A stretch of DNA of 64,000 nucleotides, from positions 186,001 through 250,000 of the forward strand of contig NZ_LS483411.1 in NCBI RefSeq assembly GCF_900475755.1, in the 5' to 3' direction. The DNA comes from Haemophilus influenzae. GTDB taxonomy: Bacteria; Pseudomonadota; Gammaproteobacteria; Enterobacterales; Pasteurellaceae. Below the pieces are notes generated by a model. That model was not told the origin of the DNA, did no database searches, and was given only the letters and a program-made list of their open reading frames with translations. The translations under genes were made by a program, and so were the position numbers. Positions 21,217 through 32,298 of this stretch are shown here, one piece after another. How positions within the stretch are numbered: the first letter of the stretch is position 1; every line of letters begins with the position of its first letter.

Positions 21217-22095
21217 TTATAAACTTCTTTTTGCGTGTTGTTTGTACACGCCATCAATCATAACAAGAATCATCGCGATGACTAAACAAATAAAAAGTGG
21301 GTAGCTTTCGCTATCAATTTGTTCTCCGATCAAAAATGATACGCATAGCATCATAATAGTTTCAACATAACCAAGCAGACCGAGTAAATTCATAGGAAGC
21401 ATATTACTGGCTATTACATAGGCAATTAACGCAGTACCGCTGATTAATCCTAGTAATACAAGCAGCCCCCAAATATTAGGATTACTTTGTTCGACCACTG
21501 AGAAATCTGTTTGCATCGCAAAATAAATACTGACAGGAATAAGGCTTAACATTTCTAAACAAAAGGAAGCAAGATCGGTATTTTTTAACGCTTTTCGGAT
21601 AGAAAAATACGCGGTGTAACCTAAACAGATAACAATGGCTTCCCAAGAAAGACCGCCTTTTAACACAATATTAGAAATTACGCCTAATGTTGCAATGATA
21701 ACTGCAATAAATTTGAATGTTGAAATGCGTTCTTTAAAAAACACGCGACCTGCTGCCACCATTACAATTGGTAAAAGTAGATAACCAGAAGATACACTTA
21801 ATGAACTGCCATTATTCGGTGCCCAAAGAAAAAGCCACATTTGAAAACCCATTAATAATCCGCAAAGTAAATACGACAATGCTAAGTACGGTCGTTTTTG
21901 AATGCGTTTTAAACGTTCAATTAAAGCCGCTTTTTGTTTAAATAATGTGACGGACAACAGGACAAAAGGAAAAGTAAATATCATCCGATAACCGAAAATA
22001 TCTGTACCACTCAAAGGTTTGAGTAACGTAGAAAAATAATACATATAGCCAAATAGAAAAGAGGCTAATAATGAAACGAGAATACCTTTAAACAT
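21217..22095 (-). CDS. EamA/RarD-family inner-membrane transporter
   Basis: A 292-residue protein with about ten hydrophobic segments in two repeated halves, the drug/metabolite transporter (EamA) architecture. MFKGILVSLLASFLFGYMYY and the NGSSLSVSSGYLLLPI block suit the RarD subgroup. The substrate is unknown; RarD relatives were named for chloramphenicol sensitivity. It is translated just upstream of glpE with no gap. Confidence 0.85.
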   Translation of the reverse strand: MFKGILVSLLASFLFGYMYYFSTLLKPLSGTDIFGYRMIFTFPFVLLSVTLFKQKAALIERLKRIQKRPYLALSYLLCGLLMGFQMWLFLWAPNNGSSLSVSSGYLLLPIVMVAAGRVFFKERISTFKFIAVIIATLGVISNIVLKGGLSWEAIVICLGYTAYFSIRKALKNTDLASFCLEMLSLIPVSIYFAMQTDFSVVEQSNPNIWGLLVLLGLISGTALIAYVIASNMLPMNLLGLLGYVETIMMLCVSFLIGEQIDSESYPLFICLVIAMILVMIDGVYKQHAKRSL

Positions 22096-22126
22096 AAGAA
22101 ATCCTTATTTTAAACCATTATTTATT

Positions 22127-23005
22127 CTATTCTAACATCGCCCAAAATGCACGGACTAGGGGCTGTTCGAGATTTCTTTTTTGGGTGCAAATACCTAATT
22201 CAAAAGGCTCAATAGGCTTATCAAGATTAAGTTTGGAAATTTGGTTATTCATTGGGCTGCTGTCAATTACTGCATCAGGTAACATTGCTAATCCAAATCC
22301 TAATCCCACCATCGGCACAATTCCTTCGTGCCCCGCAACAGTTGCATAAATTTTCGGATGTTTTATTTGTTTCTCTCGTAGCCATTGTTCAATCCGCTGC
22401 CGAGCGTGTCCTTCAACAGGGAAAATAAAAGGCATTTGCTGCCAATCAATAGGTTTTTCTTGCAGTAATTGTGTCGCCAAACAAGCCACCCGTGGGGCAA
22501 TTAGGGACAAACTAATATCATCTATTTTATGAAACACTACACTAGAGGGCAGATTATTTGGTTTCCCCGCAAGCGCGAGATCGACTTGTTGTGCTTGAAT
22601 TAATTCTAGTGCTAACGCTGGATCGCCCGTAGTCAGTTGAATTTCCACTTTAGGATAACGCTGGCGAAACTGTTTAAGTACGTGCGGAAGATGGCTATAA
22701 GATGCGGTTACAGAACAAAAAAGTTTAATTTCACCGCAAAGTTCATCGGATTCATCTTTCAGTTGTTGTTTAAATTGTTGCCAGTTTTGCCATTCTGTTT
22801 TAGCAAATTGCAAAAATTTCTCGCCATATTCAGTAAGTTTGACTTGACGATTATCACGAATAAAAAGTGTCTTCCCTAACTCGTCTTCCAATCGTTGAAT
22901 TTGACGGGAAAGCGTAGAGGGAGACATGTGGTTTTGGGTGGCAGTTTTGGCGAAGTTTTTTGTATCACTGAGGTGGATGAATATTTGTAGGTCGGTAAAT
23001 TCCAT
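22127..23005 (-). CDS. ilvY: LysR-type regulator IlvY
   Basis: A 292-residue LysR activator of ilvC. The N-terminal winged helix (MEFTDLQIFIHLSDTKNFAK, then SPSTLSRQIQRLEDELGKTLF) is followed by a substrate-binding domain of two lobes that senses acetolactate or acetohydroxybutyrate in enterobacteria. It is divergent from ilvC, as usual. The longer frame up to 23101 runs into the dyad element and is not used. The intergenic distance of 478 nt is large for an ilvY-ilvC pair. Confidence 0.93.
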   Translation of the reverse strand: MEFTDLQIFIHLSDTKNFAKTATQNHMSPSTLSRQIQRLEDELGKTLFIRDNRQVKLTEYGEKFLQFAKTEWQNWQQFKQQLKDESDELCGEIKLFCSVTASYSHLPHVLKQFRQRYPKVEIQLTTGDPALALELIQAQQVDLALAGKPNNLPSSVVFHKIDDISLSLIAPRVACLATQLLQEKPIDWQQMPFIFPVEGHARQRIEQWLREKQIKHPKIYATVAGHEGIVPMVGLGFGLAMLPDAVIDSSPMNNQISKLNLDKPIEPFELGICTQKRNLEQPLVRAFWAMLE

Positions 23006-23483
23006 AATTTCTTCTTTTATTTTATTTAATTTCGGGTTTCGCCGATGGCGACCTACTTTTTCTTTGCTCATGCAAAGCAAAAGTAGGCAAAAAGAAAACA
23101 CGCCCTGCTTTGCCTTATTTCCTGAGCCCCATATAAATCGCCTTTGCGACTTTCAATTTTCAGGCAATTTGCGTCTGTTTGAGCGTAGCGAGTTCAGCAA
23201 ATTGCCGTTAAGAAAATTGAAACAAAGCAAAGAGCTGCGATTTAATTGAGGCGTGTTTTCTTTACCTACTTTCTTTTACACGAGTAAAAGAAAGTAGGTC
23301 GCTCATCGAGCGAAATACGATGCTAATTCACAAAAAAACAAAATAATTGCACAAATCGCAATATTACATTCCCATAATATCACTTTACGCAATCATAAAA
23401 AATCCTATAATCAACCCACAACAAAAAAATATGCAAACACAACATCATACAATTATCAACCTTATACAATTAAGGACAACAAA
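23006..23483. promoter_or_regulatory. ilvY-ilvC divergent intergenic region
   Basis: This 478-nt stretch holds no convincing gene. Most of it (23037-23315) is a large inverted-repeat element described separately. The remaining AT-rich 170 nt before ilvC (23316-23483) should hold the ilvC promoter and IlvY operators, but I cannot point to a clear operator. A short frame across the element is regarded as chance. Confidence 0.6.
23037..23315. repeat. large intergenic dyad element
   Basis: The two ends are imperfect inverted repeats of about 70 bp: TTTCGCCGATGGCGACCTAC on the left, and the complement of GTAGGTCGCTCATCGAGCGA on the right. Each arm holds its own hairpin: CCTACTTTTTCTTTGC/GCAAAGCAAAAGTAGG on the left and CCTACTTTCTTTTAC/TAAAAGAAAGTAGG on the right. 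A middle dyad has GGCAATTTGC and GCAAATTGCC. GAAAACACGCC and GGCGTGTTTTC also pair across the element. It resembles the intergenic dyad sequences I recall from Haemophilus genomes; no transposase frame is inside. Confidence 0.75.
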
Positions 23484-24962
23484 ATGGCTAACTATTTCAA
23501 CACATTAAATTTACGTCAAAAATTAGACCAATTAGGTCGTTGTCGTTTTATGGATCGCGAAGAATTTGCAGATGAAGCAAACTTCTTAAAAGGCAAAAAA
23601 ATCGTTATCGTGGGCTGTGGTGCGCAAGGTTTAAACCAAGGTTTGAATATGCGTGATTCTGGCTTAGATATTAGCTATGCCTTACGCCCTGAAGCGATTG
23701 CAGAAAAACGTGCATCGTTCCAACGCGCAACCGAAAATGGTTTTAAAGTGGGTACTTATGAAGAATTAATTCCAACTGCAGATTTAGTCGTAAACTTAAC
23801 ACCAGACAAACAACACTCTAAAGTAGTTGCTGATGTGATGCCTTTAATGAAAAAAGACTCTGCATTTGGTTATTCACACGGTTTCAACATTGTTGAAGTT
23901 GGCGAAGAAATCCGTAAAGATATTACGGTTGTGATGGTTGCGCCAAAATGTCCAGGTACTGAAGTGCGTGAAGAATACAAACGTGGTTTCGGTGTGCCAA
24001 CATTAATCGCGGTTCACCCTGAAAATGACCCGAAAGGCGAAGGCATGGCGATCGCAAAAGCATGGGCTGCTGCAACTGGCGGTCATAAAGCAGGTGTTTT
24101 AGAATCTTCATTCGTGGCAGAAGTAAAATCTGACTTAATGGGTGAGCAAACTATCCTTTGCGGTATGTTACAAGCAGGTTCTATCGTATGTTATGACAAA
24201 TTAGTGGCAGACGGTAAAGATCCAGCATACGCAGGTAAATTAATCCAATACGGTTGGGAAACCATTACCGAGGCATTAAAACAAGGCGGTATCACATTAA
24301 TGATGGATCGCTTGTCAAACAGTGCAAAATTACGTGCATTTGAACTAGCTGAACAAATCAAAGAAAGCCTTGGTTTTTTATATTACAAACACATGGATGA
24401 CATCATTAGCGGTCACTTCTCTGCAACAATGATGGCTGACTGGGCAAATGGCGACAAAGATTTATTCGCATGGCGTGAAGCAACAGGTAAAACAGCCTTT
24501 GAAAATGCACCAAAATATGATGGCAAAATTAGCGAACAAGAATATTTTGATAACGGCGTATTAATGATCGCAATGGTTAAAGCTGGCGTAGAATTAGCTT
24601 TTGAAGCAATGGTTGCAAGCGGTATTTATGAAGAATCAGCTTACTACGAATCACTTCACGAATTACCATTAATTGCAAATACTATTGCTCGTAAACGCTT
24701 ATACGAAATGAACGTGGTAATTTCTGATACCGCAGAATATGGTAACTACTTATTCTCTAACGTAGCGACCCCAATTCTTGCAAAAGAAATTATCCCTAAC
24801 CTTCAAAAAGGCGATTTGGGCGAGCCAACTCCAGCAGTGGAAGTCGATAACATTACCTTACGTGATGTAAACGATGCAATTCGCAACCACCCTGTTGAAT
24901 TAATCGGTCAAGAATTACGTGGTTATATGACAGATATGAAACGTATCGCAGTTGCAGGTTAA
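23484..24962 (+). CDS. ilvC: ketol-acid reductoisomerase (class II)
   Basis: Converts acetolactate and acetohydroxybutyrate to dihydroxy acids with NADPH and Mg2+ in valine and isoleucine synthesis. The 492-residue protein is the long class II form, with a duplicated C-terminal knotted domain. It has [20 protein letters not shown] (Rossmann motif), [19 protein letters not shown], and [17 protein letters not shown] with metal ligands. It is divergent from its regulator ilvY and followed by two terminator hairpins. Confidence 0.97.
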   Translation: MANYFNTLNLRQKLDQLGRCRFMDREEFADEANFLKGKKIVIVGCGAQGLNQGLNMRDSGLDISYALRPEAIAEKRASFQRATENGFKVGTYEELIPTADLVVNLTPDKQHSKVVADVMPLMKKDSAFGYSHGFNIVEVGEEIRKDITVVMVAPKCPGTEVREEYKRGFGVPTLIAVHPENDPKGEGMAIAKAWAAATGGHKAGVLESSFVAEVKSDLMGEQTILCGMLQAGSIVCYDKLVADGKDPAYAGKLIQYGWETITEALKQGGITLMMDRLSNSAKLRAFELAEQIKESLGFLYYKHMDDIISGHFSATMMADWANGDKDLFAWREATGKTAFENAPKYDGKISEQEYFDNGVLMIAMVKAGVELAFEAMVASGIYEESAYYESLHELPLIANTIARKRLYEMNVVISDTAEYGNYLFSNVATPILAKEIIPNLQKGDLGEPTPAVEVDNITLRDVNDAIRNHPVELIGQELRGYMTDMKRIAVAG

Positions 24963-24981
24963 TGTTAAATTGAACTGAATT

Positions 24982-25016
24982 AAAAACCGACTTTGTCAAT
25001 ATAAAGTCGGTTTTTT
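24982..25016 (+). terminator. terminator after ilvC
   Basis: AAAAACCGACTTT pairs with AAAGTCGGTTTTTT, a 13-bp stem with a T-run, 20 nt after the ilvC stop. Confidence 0.85.
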
Positions 25017-25035
25017 CATAGATAAAATTAATCAT

Positions 25036-25070
25036 AAAAATGCACGTTAATTACAACGTGCATTTTTCTT
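25036..25070. terminator. terminator after glpC
   Basis: AAAAATGCACGTT and AACGTGCATTTTT form a 13-bp perfect stem with a 6-nt loop just past the glpC stop (25073). The T-run works on both strands, so it separates ilvC and glpACB. Confidence 0.85.
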
Positions 25071-25072
25071 AT

Positions 25073-26353
25073 TTAAGCATCCATCGACATACAAAGTAAA
25101 GTTAATGGATGAATACAGGTCACGTTAGATGACATATCAATTTGCCATTTACAGGTTTGACATTCAGATATAACGTAATCAAATCCACCCTCGTTAATAT
25201 TATCGAATAGATTTTTACCAATAGATTGTGAAATTTCATAGTTTTCTGATTTAAAACCGTAAGTCCCCGCAATACCACAGCATTGGCTAGGTAACATAAT
25301 GATTTCTAAACCCGGAATTTTTTTCAACACTTCCAAAGTATAAGGTGCCCAACCCGCCTTATCTACGTGACAAGCGGTGTGATAAGCCACTCGAAGTTTA
25401 AGTGGTTTTAACGGTAATGTTTTACCTTCTTTGAAAAGCTGATATAAAAATGGGGTTACCATATGGATATGCGGACGGACTTTGGCGTTGTCGATACCTA
25501 AAATATGATGGTATTCGTCGCGTAAATTAAGAGAGCAACTTGATGCCTCACTAATCACATCTATTCCATTTTCATCTACCATTTTTCCAATATAATCGGT
25601 ATTAAATTGTGCAATGTTACGAGCGCGATTAGGAAAACCGTTTACCATTAATGGTAAACCACAGCATTTTTCTTTTTCTAATAACATTACCCCAATGTTC
25701 ATTGCATTGAACACTTTAAGAAATTCTTTGCCAAGCTGTGGATTATTATAATTAACATAACAACCGTGGAAATATGCTACTTTTCGCTCAAATTTTTGTT
25801 GGTCTTGTAACGCATTTTTCATATACCAGCTACGGAACGTACCAAACGCATATTTAGGTAAAGTACGTTCTTTACTGATTTTAAGCGTTTTTTCCAACAT
25901 AAATTTGGTGGCTTTCAGACCCGTAATGGTGTTTACAATCGGCGCTAATGGCGTATTGATTTTTCCCATGACATCTGTGTTACTTAAAATCGCATCACGC
26001 AATTTATTCATTAACGGTTTTTTAGACTGCGCTAAGTGATTATTACGCGCACGTACAATTAAATCGCCAATTTTCACATCAGACGGACACGCCACTTCAC
26101 AACGTTTACAGTTGGTGCAATATTTAAGTGCTTCATCATAAAGTTCTGCTGATTTTAAGCGTAAACGCTCGCCATCAGGCCCTGATTGTTTTGGACCAGG
26201 ATAAAGCGGATTGTTGCGTGAAACCGGACAAACAGCAGTACAAGCCGTACATTTAATACAGCTTTCAAAACTTTCGTCGATATATTTATGGCTTTCAGGC
26301 GAATTAAGGGATTGTTTTGCACTATCAATGAGTCGTTGAATATTATTATCCAT
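25073..26353 (-). CDS. glpC: anaerobic glycerol-3-phosphate dehydrogenase subunit C
   Basis: A 426-residue iron-sulfur subunit that anchors GlpAB and passes electrons to menaquinone. It has two 4Fe-4S motifs near the N-terminus (CIKCTACTAVCP and CTNCKRCEVACP) and two cysteine-rich CCG domains (EKCCGLPL and SQCCGIAGTYG) of the heterodisulfide-reductase type. It is the last gene of glpABC, 11 nt after glpB. Confidence 0.96.
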   Translation of the reverse strand: MDNNIQRLIDSAKQSLNSPESHKYIDESFESCIKCTACTAVCPVSRNNPLYPGPKQSGPDGERLRLKSAELYDEALKYCTNCKRCEVACPSDVKIGDLIVRARNNHLAQSKKPLMNKLRDAILSNTDVMGKINTPLAPIVNTITGLKATKFMLEKTLKISKERTLPKYAFGTFRSWYMKNALQDQQKFERKVAYFHGCYVNYNNPQLGKEFLKVFNAMNIGVMLLEKEKCCGLPLMVNGFPNRARNIAQFNTDYIGKMVDENGIDVISEASSCSLNLRDEYHHILGIDNAKVRPHIHMVTPFLYQLFKEGKTLPLKPLKLRVAYHTACHVDKAGWAPYTLEVLKKIPGLEIIMLPSQCCGIAGTYGFKSENYEISQSIGKNLFDNINEGGFDYVISECQTCKWQIDMSSNVTCIHPLTLLCMSMDA

Positions 26354-26364
26354 ATTATTCCCCC

Positions 26365-27663
26365 TTATTTCGCTAAGATTTCATCTGCCACTGCCAAGGC
26401 AGTTACAACAGCCACACCCGAACCACAACCAAGTCCAAGGGCATTAAAACCACCAATCACATTACCGACGGCATATAAATTCGTTAAAAATTGACCGCAC
26501 TTTTGCACTTGGCATTGAGCATTAATTGCTACGCCTGCTGATTGATAAGGTTGTGGATGCGCAAAGCGATGAACAGTCCAAGTGAAACGATCTTTCTGGT
26601 TAAAACCTTCAACACCGATAATATCGGATTCAAAAACAGGTTCATAAATCTTATCAAATTCGGAAATAAGCCCTTTGCTGAAGAAACTTCCTGAAGCCAA
26701 TACAAAATTATCTGCAGTGATTTCTTCATCTTCGAGTAAACGAGTATTGATACAACGTACTTTATTTCCTTCAAATGTTGCATTCAATGCACTGTCGCCA
26801 TTAATCATTAAACCACCAAGGGATTCAAATTTATGACGTAATTGAATACGTTGGCGCATACCGAGCAATGATGGGGGCAACGTTGGTAATTCAAATAATG
26901 CAAGTTTAGTTGCATCACGAAGTGCGGTCATAAATTCTTGGTTTTCTAAACCAAAGCAAGCAGGTAAAAATACCGCTTCTGCACCTTGCGATGATTCTAT
27001 GATTTCTTTCACTAAATCTTTAAAAGCGAGTTTGTGTTCTAGAAGTTGAGAGATATTCACACTACGGAATTCTCGGGCATTTTTACGAAGCTCGTCTAAT
27101 TGTGGAATATTCAAGAAACCACTTGTTACTTCACAATGCTCAAATTGTGGATTTAACACCAAATTTGCCGCTAAAAGTTGTGGCTGAAAATCGTGATAAC
27201 CTTCAATACCAAGCACTGCAATACGTTTATGCGGAAAAGGTTCATTGCCTTGCACAGTTGGCACGCTATTTGGCGAAAGCCACGCACCGCGTAAACTACC
27301 TAAGCCTGTTACACGCCAGTGATTTTTTTCCGTAGAACCAATTAAATCAAGATTTAATTCATTGGCTAAACGTTCAAAATCTTGTGCTTTAGCAAGCACT
27401 TTCTCTGCACCCAATAAACTATAAGGATGAGCAGGTAATTCATTGCGAAGTGCGGTAATATTTTCTTTTAAATTTTCTACCGTGCGATTTTCCCCATATG
27501 TCGTTGATGGCATACGGCTTAATAAATCTAAAGAGCCAGATGCAAAATCAATGGCTGCTTGACCGTTGTTGATAATCACGCAACGTTTACCGCGTTGTTG
27601 AAGGGCGATGCCACAGGTTAAACCCGCCAAACCACCGCCAATAATGGCTACATCAAAATTCAT
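26365..27663 (-). CDS. glpB: anaerobic glycerol-3-phosphate dehydrogenase subunit B
   Basis: A 432-residue flavoprotein subunit with an N-terminal FAD dinucleotide fold ([21 protein letters not shown]) and a C-terminal [21 protein letters not shown] block. It forms the catalytic dimer with GlpA. The start at 27663 overlaps the glpA stop by 11 nt; an 11-codon upstream extension lies within glpA and is not needed. Confidence 0.95.
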   Translation of the reverse strand: MNFDVAIIGGGLAGLTCGIALQQRGKRCVIINNGQAAIDFASGSLDLLSRMPSTTYGENRTVENLKENITALRNELPAHPYSLLGAEKVLAKAQDFERLANELNLDLIGSTEKNHWRVTGLGSLRGAWLSPNSVPTVQGNEPFPHKRIAVLGIEGYHDFQPQLLAANLVLNPQFEHCEVTSGFLNIPQLDELRKNAREFRSVNISQLLEHKLAFKDLVKEIIESSQGAEAVFLPACFGLENQEFMTALRDATKLALFELPTLPPSLLGMRQRIQLRHKFESLGGLMINGDSALNATFEGNKVRCINTRLLEDEEITADNFVLASGSFFSKGLISEFDKIYEPVFESDIIGVEGFNQKDRFTWTVHRFAHPQPYQSAGVAINAQCQVQKCGQFLTNLYAVGNVIGGFNALGLGCGSGVAVVTALAVADEILAK

Positions 27664-29344
27664 TGCTATCCGTCCCTTGTTGTGTTTGTTCATCAAGCGG
27701 TTTCACATCATTTAAACCTAATACACTACCATACATCCAAGAGGTAAATTCGGCTTCGCGAATAGCTTCCCCCCAAGCAATCGGTTCAATACCACGCCAG
27801 CGTTCTTCCATAAAGGCGGAAAGTTGAGTAGTTGATTGACGTGGTGTTGCCACTTCAAAACGGTTCATTAAGCCTGCAGCACGACAAGCACAGAGTTCAG
27901 CTTGACAAGTTCCCATTCCAACTCGGGAGCGACGACGTAAATCGACGAGATTATTTACATCCAGTTCATCAACAGCGTAACGAACTTCCCCCGCTGTCAC
28001 CGCTTCGCATTCGCAAACCATTGAACGATCTAAACGTTCTTTTTCAAGCAAACGAGTAGCACGTGAACCATGACGATACACAGCAGAATAACGAATAGTA
28101 CTTGGTAATGAAATAACTTTTTGATTGGTCTCTTGGCGGCTTTCAGTAGAGCCTGGCAAAGGTTGCTCCGCTGTTACACAACGAGCCGTTTTATTGAGTT
28201 TTTTACAAACAAGGTCAGTTGCCAATTCAGCCATTAAACGATAAGTCATTAACTTACCGCCAGTGATAGTAATAAAGCCATCTAAGCCATCACGTTCTGC
28301 GTGGTCAAGTAGCACAATACCACGGCTCACATTACGACCTGATGGATCATCATCACTCGCAACTAATGGTCGCACCCCAGCATAAGCACGTAATACGCGA
28401 GTATGACGCAAACTAGGCGCAAGTTTTTCTCCTTCACGGAAAAGAATATCCACTTCCTCTGGCGTTACTTCCATATTATCAATTTGATCATAAGGAATGC
28501 GGCTAGATGTTGTTCCTATAACACAAATTGTATCGCCAGGTACGAGAATATCCGCATCAGCAGGTTTACGGCAGCGGTTAATCACAAGTTTATTAATGCG
28601 ATGGCCCATTACGAGCAATGCGCCTTTTGCAGGGAACATTTTAATTTTGAGATCGGCATATTCCGCAATCCCTTGTCCCCAAATACCACTAGCATTTACA
28701 ACAAGCGGTGCAAAAAATTGGCGTTCTCTGCGATTTTTATGATCGTACACATTTACGCCAATCACTTTTCCACCTTCACGAATCAAATTTTTTACTTCGC
28801 AATAAGTGAACATTTTTGCGCCGTTTTCTGTGGCGTCCATCATATTAGAGGCGGTTAAACGGAATGGGTCAATAGAACCATCTGGCACAACAACAGCGCC
28901 CACTAAATCAGGGTTTACTGAAGGTTCCATAATTTTAGCTAGTTCAGGATCAATGGCTTGCGCATCAATTCCAGATTTTGCACAGCTCTCAAGGAAGGTT
29001 TTTTGATAGTCGAGGGAATCTTCAGGCAAAGTGATAAATAAGCCTTCTGTTTCATCTACGCAATGACGCGCAATTTTACGCAAAATGCGGTTTTCTTTAA
29101 TACATTCTTCAGCAGATTCTTGGTCGTTCACGGCATAACGCGCACCACTGTGTAATAATCCGTGGTTACGTCCTGTGGCGCCTGTCGCAATATCTCGACG
29201 TTCCAATAAAATACAATCAATGCCACGAAGTGCGCAATCGCGCGCAATACCTGCTCCTGTTGCGCCACCACCGATAATGATCACATCAGTGCTAAGTGAC
29301 GAAAGATCTCCAACATCTTTATAGATACTAGGCGATAATCCCAT
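27653..29344 (-). CDS. glpA: anaerobic glycerol-3-phosphate dehydrogenase subunit A
   Basis: A 563-residue catalytic subunit oxidising sn-glycerol-3-phosphate to dihydroxyacetone phosphate when oxygen is absent. It has [20 protein letters not shown] (FAD), a DAO domain to about residue 370, and a C-terminal BFD-like [2Fe-2S] domain with [11 protein letters not shown] and [11 protein letters not shown]. It is the first gene of glpACB, divergent from glpT. A CRP site at 29454-29469 and the shared intergenic region point to joint control. Confidence 0.97.
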   Translation of the reverse strand: MGLSPSIYKDVGDLSSLSTDVIIIGGGATGAGIARDCALRGIDCILLERRDIATGATGRNHGLLHSGARYAVNDQESAEECIKENRILRKIARHCVDETEGLFITLPEDSLDYQKTFLESCAKSGIDAQAIDPELAKIMEPSVNPDLVGAVVVPDGSIDPFRLTASNMMDATENGAKMFTYCEVKNLIREGGKVIGVNVYDHKNRRERQFFAPLVVNASGIWGQGIAEYADLKIKMFPAKGALLVMGHRINKLVINRCRKPADADILVPGDTICVIGTTSSRIPYDQIDNMEVTPEEVDILFREGEKLAPSLRHTRVLRAYAGVRPLVASDDDPSGRNVSRGIVLLDHAERDGLDGFITITGGKLMTYRLMAELATDLVCKKLNKTARCVTAEQPLPGSTESRQETNQKVISLPSTIRYSAVYRHGSRATRLLEKERLDRSMVCECEAVTAGEVRYAVDELDVNNLVDLRRRSRVGMGTCQAELCACRAAGLMNRFEVATPRQSTTQLSAFMEERWRGIEPIAWGEAIREAEFTSWMYGSVLGLNDVKPLDEQTQQGTDSNEF

Positions 29345-29453
29345 TGTTTACCCCCGATTCCCAAAATGTAATAAAAAATAATATAAAAAGTGTAATCATT
29401 GTAGAGAAGTGCGGCAAAATTAACAACATTTTGAGCGTAAAAGAAAACTATTT

Positions 29454-29469
29454 TGTGATATTGATCACA
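29454..29469. promoter_or_regulatory. CRP-cAMP site in the glpA-glpT intergenic region
   Basis: TGTGATATTGATCACA is a perfect TGTGA-N6-TCACA palindrome in the 292-nt gap between divergent glpA and glpT. It is the standard CRP form (TGTGA), not the competence CRP-S form (TGCGA). It is 110 nt from the glpA start and 168 nt from the glpT start. No GlpR operator was identified with confidence in this gap. Confidence 0.9.
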
Positions 29470-29636
29470 ATAATTTTCGCATTCGCTCAAGCGGTGTAAA
29501 AATTTTGTGAAACACTTCAAATTTTTGATTTTTTTTACTTTCTTATTTTTTATTTTCTTTTATGATTCGCAAATCCCTTACTGTTTCAAAAGGGTAAATT
29601 TAGATGACACATAATTAAAAAGTTGGAGAAAAAATT

Positions 29637-31079
29637 ATGTTTGGACCATTCAAACCCGCTCCGCATATTGCGGAACTTCCAGCGGAAAAAATTGATTCCA
29701 CGTATAAACGCTTACGTTGGCAAGTGTTTGCAGGGATCTTCTTCGGTTATGCTGCATATTATTTTGTGCGTGCAAACTTTGACTTAGCACAACCAGGTTT
29801 AATTCAAGCTGGCTTGTACTCAAAAGCGGAACTAGGTGTTATCGGCTCAGCGGCTGGTCTTGCTTACGGTTTATCAAAATTCGTTATGGCAAGTATGTCT
29901 GACCGTTCTAACCCTCGTGTATTCTTACCATTTGGTTTATTGCTCTCTGGTTTATGTATGACCTTAATGGGTCTATTCCCATGGGCAACCTCTGGCATCG
30001 CTATCATGTGGGCGATGATCTTCTTAAATGGTTGGTTCCAAGGTATGGGTTGGCCTCCATGTGGTCGTACTATGGTGCATTGGTGGTCTAAATCTGAACG
30101 CGGTACTATCGTGTCAATTTGGAATACGGCGCACAATATCGGTGGTATGGTGCCGGGTGCGATGGTGCTATTAGCAAGTGCAATTTTCTTCAGCACTCAC
30201 GGTATTGAAGCACAAGCAAAAGACATCTGGCAACAATCTTTATACTACCCTGGTATTGCAGCAATGATCTGTGCAATTCCTGTGTACTTCGTGATGCGTG
30301 ATACTCCACAATCTTGTGGTTTACCATCAATCGAAAAATGGCGTAATGACTACCCAGATGACTATAACGAAAAAACTTACGAAAACGATTTAACTGCAAA
30401 AGAAATCTTCGTAACTTATGTATTAAAAAACAAATTGTTATGGTATATCGCGATTGCTAACGTGTTCGTCTATTTAATCCGCTACGGTGTATTAAAATGG
30501 TCTCCGGTTTACTTAAGTGAAGTAAAACACTTCAACATCAAAGGTACCGCATGGGCATACACAATCTATGAATTAGCAGCGGTTCCAGGTACGTTATTAT
30601 GTGGTTGGGTATCAGATAAAGTATTCAAAGGTAAACGTGGTTTAACTGGTTTCATCTTCATGATCTTAACCACTGCAGCAGTTGTTGCATACTGGATGAA
30701 TCCTGCGACACCAGAAGCTGAATTAGCGAACTACAGCACATGGTATCAAAACCCATACCAATTAACTGACTTCGTATTAATGACTTTAATCGGTTTCTTA
30801 ATCTATGGTCCTGTAATGTTAATCGGTTTACATGCGCTTGAGTTAGCACCGAAAAAAGCAGCAGGTACTGCAGCAGGTTTCACCGGTTTATTCGGTTACT
30901 TAGGTGGTACAGTTTCTGCATCAGCAGTTATCGGTTGGGCTGCTCAACATTATGGATGGGACGGTGGTTTCTACGTAATGATCGGCGGTGGCGTATTAGC
31001 GGTGTTATTACTCTTAATCGTAATGGTTGAAGAAGGAAAACACAAAGCGAAATTAGGCGATACTTACGGTACTAAATAA
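29637..31079 (+). CDS. glpT: glycerol-3-phosphate / phosphate antiporter
   Basis: A 480-residue inner-membrane major-facilitator protein with 12 hydrophobic segments that exchanges internal phosphate for external glycerol-3-phosphate. It has [14 protein letters not shown], the MFS signature [11 protein letters not shown], and [18 protein letters not shown], typical of the organophosphate:Pi antiporter family. It is divergent from glpACB and upstream of glpQ, which supplies its substrate by cleaving diesters. Confidence 0.97.
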   Translation: MFGPFKPAPHIAELPAEKIDSTYKRLRWQVFAGIFFGYAAYYFVRANFDLAQPGLIQAGLYSKAELGVIGSAAGLAYGLSKFVMASMSDRSNPRVFLPFGLLLSGLCMTLMGLFPWATSGIAIMWAMIFLNGWFQGMGWPPCGRTMVHWWSKSERGTIVSIWNTAHNIGGMVPGAMVLLASAIFFSTHGIEAQAKDIWQQSLYYPGIAAMICAIPVYFVMRDTPQSCGLPSIEKWRNDYPDDYNEKTYENDLTAKEIFVTYVLKNKLLWYIAIANVFVYLIRYGVLKWSPVYLSEVKHFNIKGTAWAYTIYELAAVPGTLLCGWVSDKVFKGKRGLTGFIFMILTTAAVVAYWMNPATPEAELANYSTWYQNPYQLTDFVLMTLIGFLIYGPVMLIGLHALELAPKKAAGTAAGFTGLFGYLGGTVSASAVIGWAAQHYGWDGGFYVMIGGGVLAVLLLLIVMVEEGKHKAKLGDTYGTK

Positions 31080-31086
31080 TTAGCTT

Positions 31087-31123
31087 AAAAAAGGCGGTGG
31101 GCAAATGCTTAGTCGCCTTTTTT
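31087..31123 (+). terminator. terminator after glpT
   Basis: AAAAAAGGCG and CGCCTTTTTT enclose a 17-nt loop directly after the glpT stop. It separates glpT from glpQ, which has its own short upstream region and an uptake-like CCGCACT at 31157-31163. Confidence 0.75.
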
Positions 31124-31181
31124 GTAACTAAAATCTAAAAACTCCATAAAAATTTACCGCACTCTCAAGGAGAAAATACTT

Positions 31182-32276
31182 ATGAAACTTAAAACTTTAG
31201 CCCTTTCTTTATTAGCAACCGGCGTACTTGCAGGTTGTAGCAGCCATTCATCAAGCATGGCAAATACCCAAATGAAATCTGACAAAATCATCATTGCTCA
31301 TCGTGGTGCTAGCGGTTATTTACCAGAGCATACGTTAGAATCTAAAGCACTTGCGTTTGCACAGCACGCTGATTACTTAGAGCAAGATTTAGCAATGACT
31401 AAGGATGGTCGTTTAGTGGTTATTCACGATCACTTTTTAGATGGCTTGACTGATGTTGCGAAAAAATTCCCACATCGTCACCGTAAAGATGGTCGTTACT
31501 ATGTCATCGACTTTACCTTAAAAGAAATTCAAAGTTTAGAAATGACAGAAAACTTTGAAACCAAAGATGGCAAACAGACACAAGTTTATCCTAATCGTTT
31601 CCCCCTTTGGCAATCCCATTTCCGTATTCACACCTTTGAAGATGAAATTGAATTTATTCAAGGTTTAGAAAAATCGACGGGCAAAAAAGTAGGGATTTAT
31701 CCAGAAATCAAAGCACCTTGGTTCCACCATCAAAATGGCAAAGATATTGCTGCTGAAACGCTCAAAGTGTTAAAAAAATATGGCTATGATAAGAAAACCG
31801 ATATGGTTTACTTACAAACTTTCGATTTTAATGAATTAAAACGTATCAAAACGGAATTACTTCCACAAATGGGTATGGATTTGAAATTAGTTCAATTAAT
31901 TGCTTATACAGATTGGAAAGAAACACAAGAAAAAGATTCAAAGGGTTATTGGGTAAACTATAATTACGATTGGATGTTTAAACCTGGTGCAATGGCAGAA
32001 GTGGTTAAATATGCCGATGGTGTTGGCCCAGGTTGGTATATGTTAGTTAATAAAGAAGAATCCAAACCTGATAATATTGTGTACACTCCGTTGGTAAAAG
32101 AACTTGCACAATATAATGTGGAAGTGCATCCTTACACCGTGCGTAAAGATGCACTACCTGCGTTTTTCACAGACGTAAATCAAATGTATGATGCCTTATT
32201 GAATAAATCAGGGGCAACAGGTGTATTTACTGATTTCCCAGATACTGGCGTGGAATTCTTAAAAGGAATAAAATAA
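31182..32276 (+). CDS. glpQ: glycerophosphodiester phosphodiesterase, lipoprotein protein D
   Basis: A 364-residue lipoprotein known in H. influenzae as protein D (hpd). It splits glycerophosphodiesters such as glycerophosphocholine to glycerol-3-phosphate and the alcohol, feeding GlpT and supplying choline for LPS decoration. The signal ends LATGVLAGC (lipid on Cys19). IIAHRGASGYLPEHTLESK, the catalytic HRGA motif, is followed by EQDLAMTKDGRLVVIHDHFLD with metal ligands and the second His. A nearly identical copy of its last 134 coding bases plus terminator lies at 35405-35563. Confidence 0.97.
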   Translation: MKLKTLALSLLATGVLAGCSSHSSSMANTQMKSDKIIIAHRGASGYLPEHTLESKALAFAQHADYLEQDLAMTKDGRLVVIHDHFLDGLTDVAKKFPHRHRKDGRYYVIDFTLKEIQSLEMTENFETKDGKQTQVYPNRFPLWQSHFRIHTFEDEIEFIQGLEKSTGKKVGIYPEIKAPWFHHQNGKDIAAETLKVLKKYGYDKKTDMVYLQTFDFNELKRIKTELLPQMGMDLKLVQLIAYTDWKETQEKDSKGYWVNYNYDWMFKPGAMAEVVKYADGVGPGWYMLVNKEESKPDNIVYTPLVKELAQYNVEVHPYTVRKDALPAFFTDVNQMYDALLNKSGATGVFTDFPDTGVEFLKGIK

Positions 32277-32298
32277 TTTCTATTATAACCGTAGGTAA
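32140..32298 (+). repeat. direct repeat copy 1: glpQ 3' end and terminator arm
   Basis: These 159 bases (last 137 nt of glpQ including the stop, plus flanking) recur at 35405-35563 with only 4 substitutions and no gaps. Both copies read into a hairpin starting ACCGTAGGTA. The pair brackets glpF-glpK-gpt. Confidence 0.95.

Noticed and set aside
22926..23249. Plus-strand frame of 107 codons across the ilvY start and the dyad element
   Set aside because: It is antisense to ilvY, then enters inverted repeats; the protein has no recognisable fold and no ribosome site.
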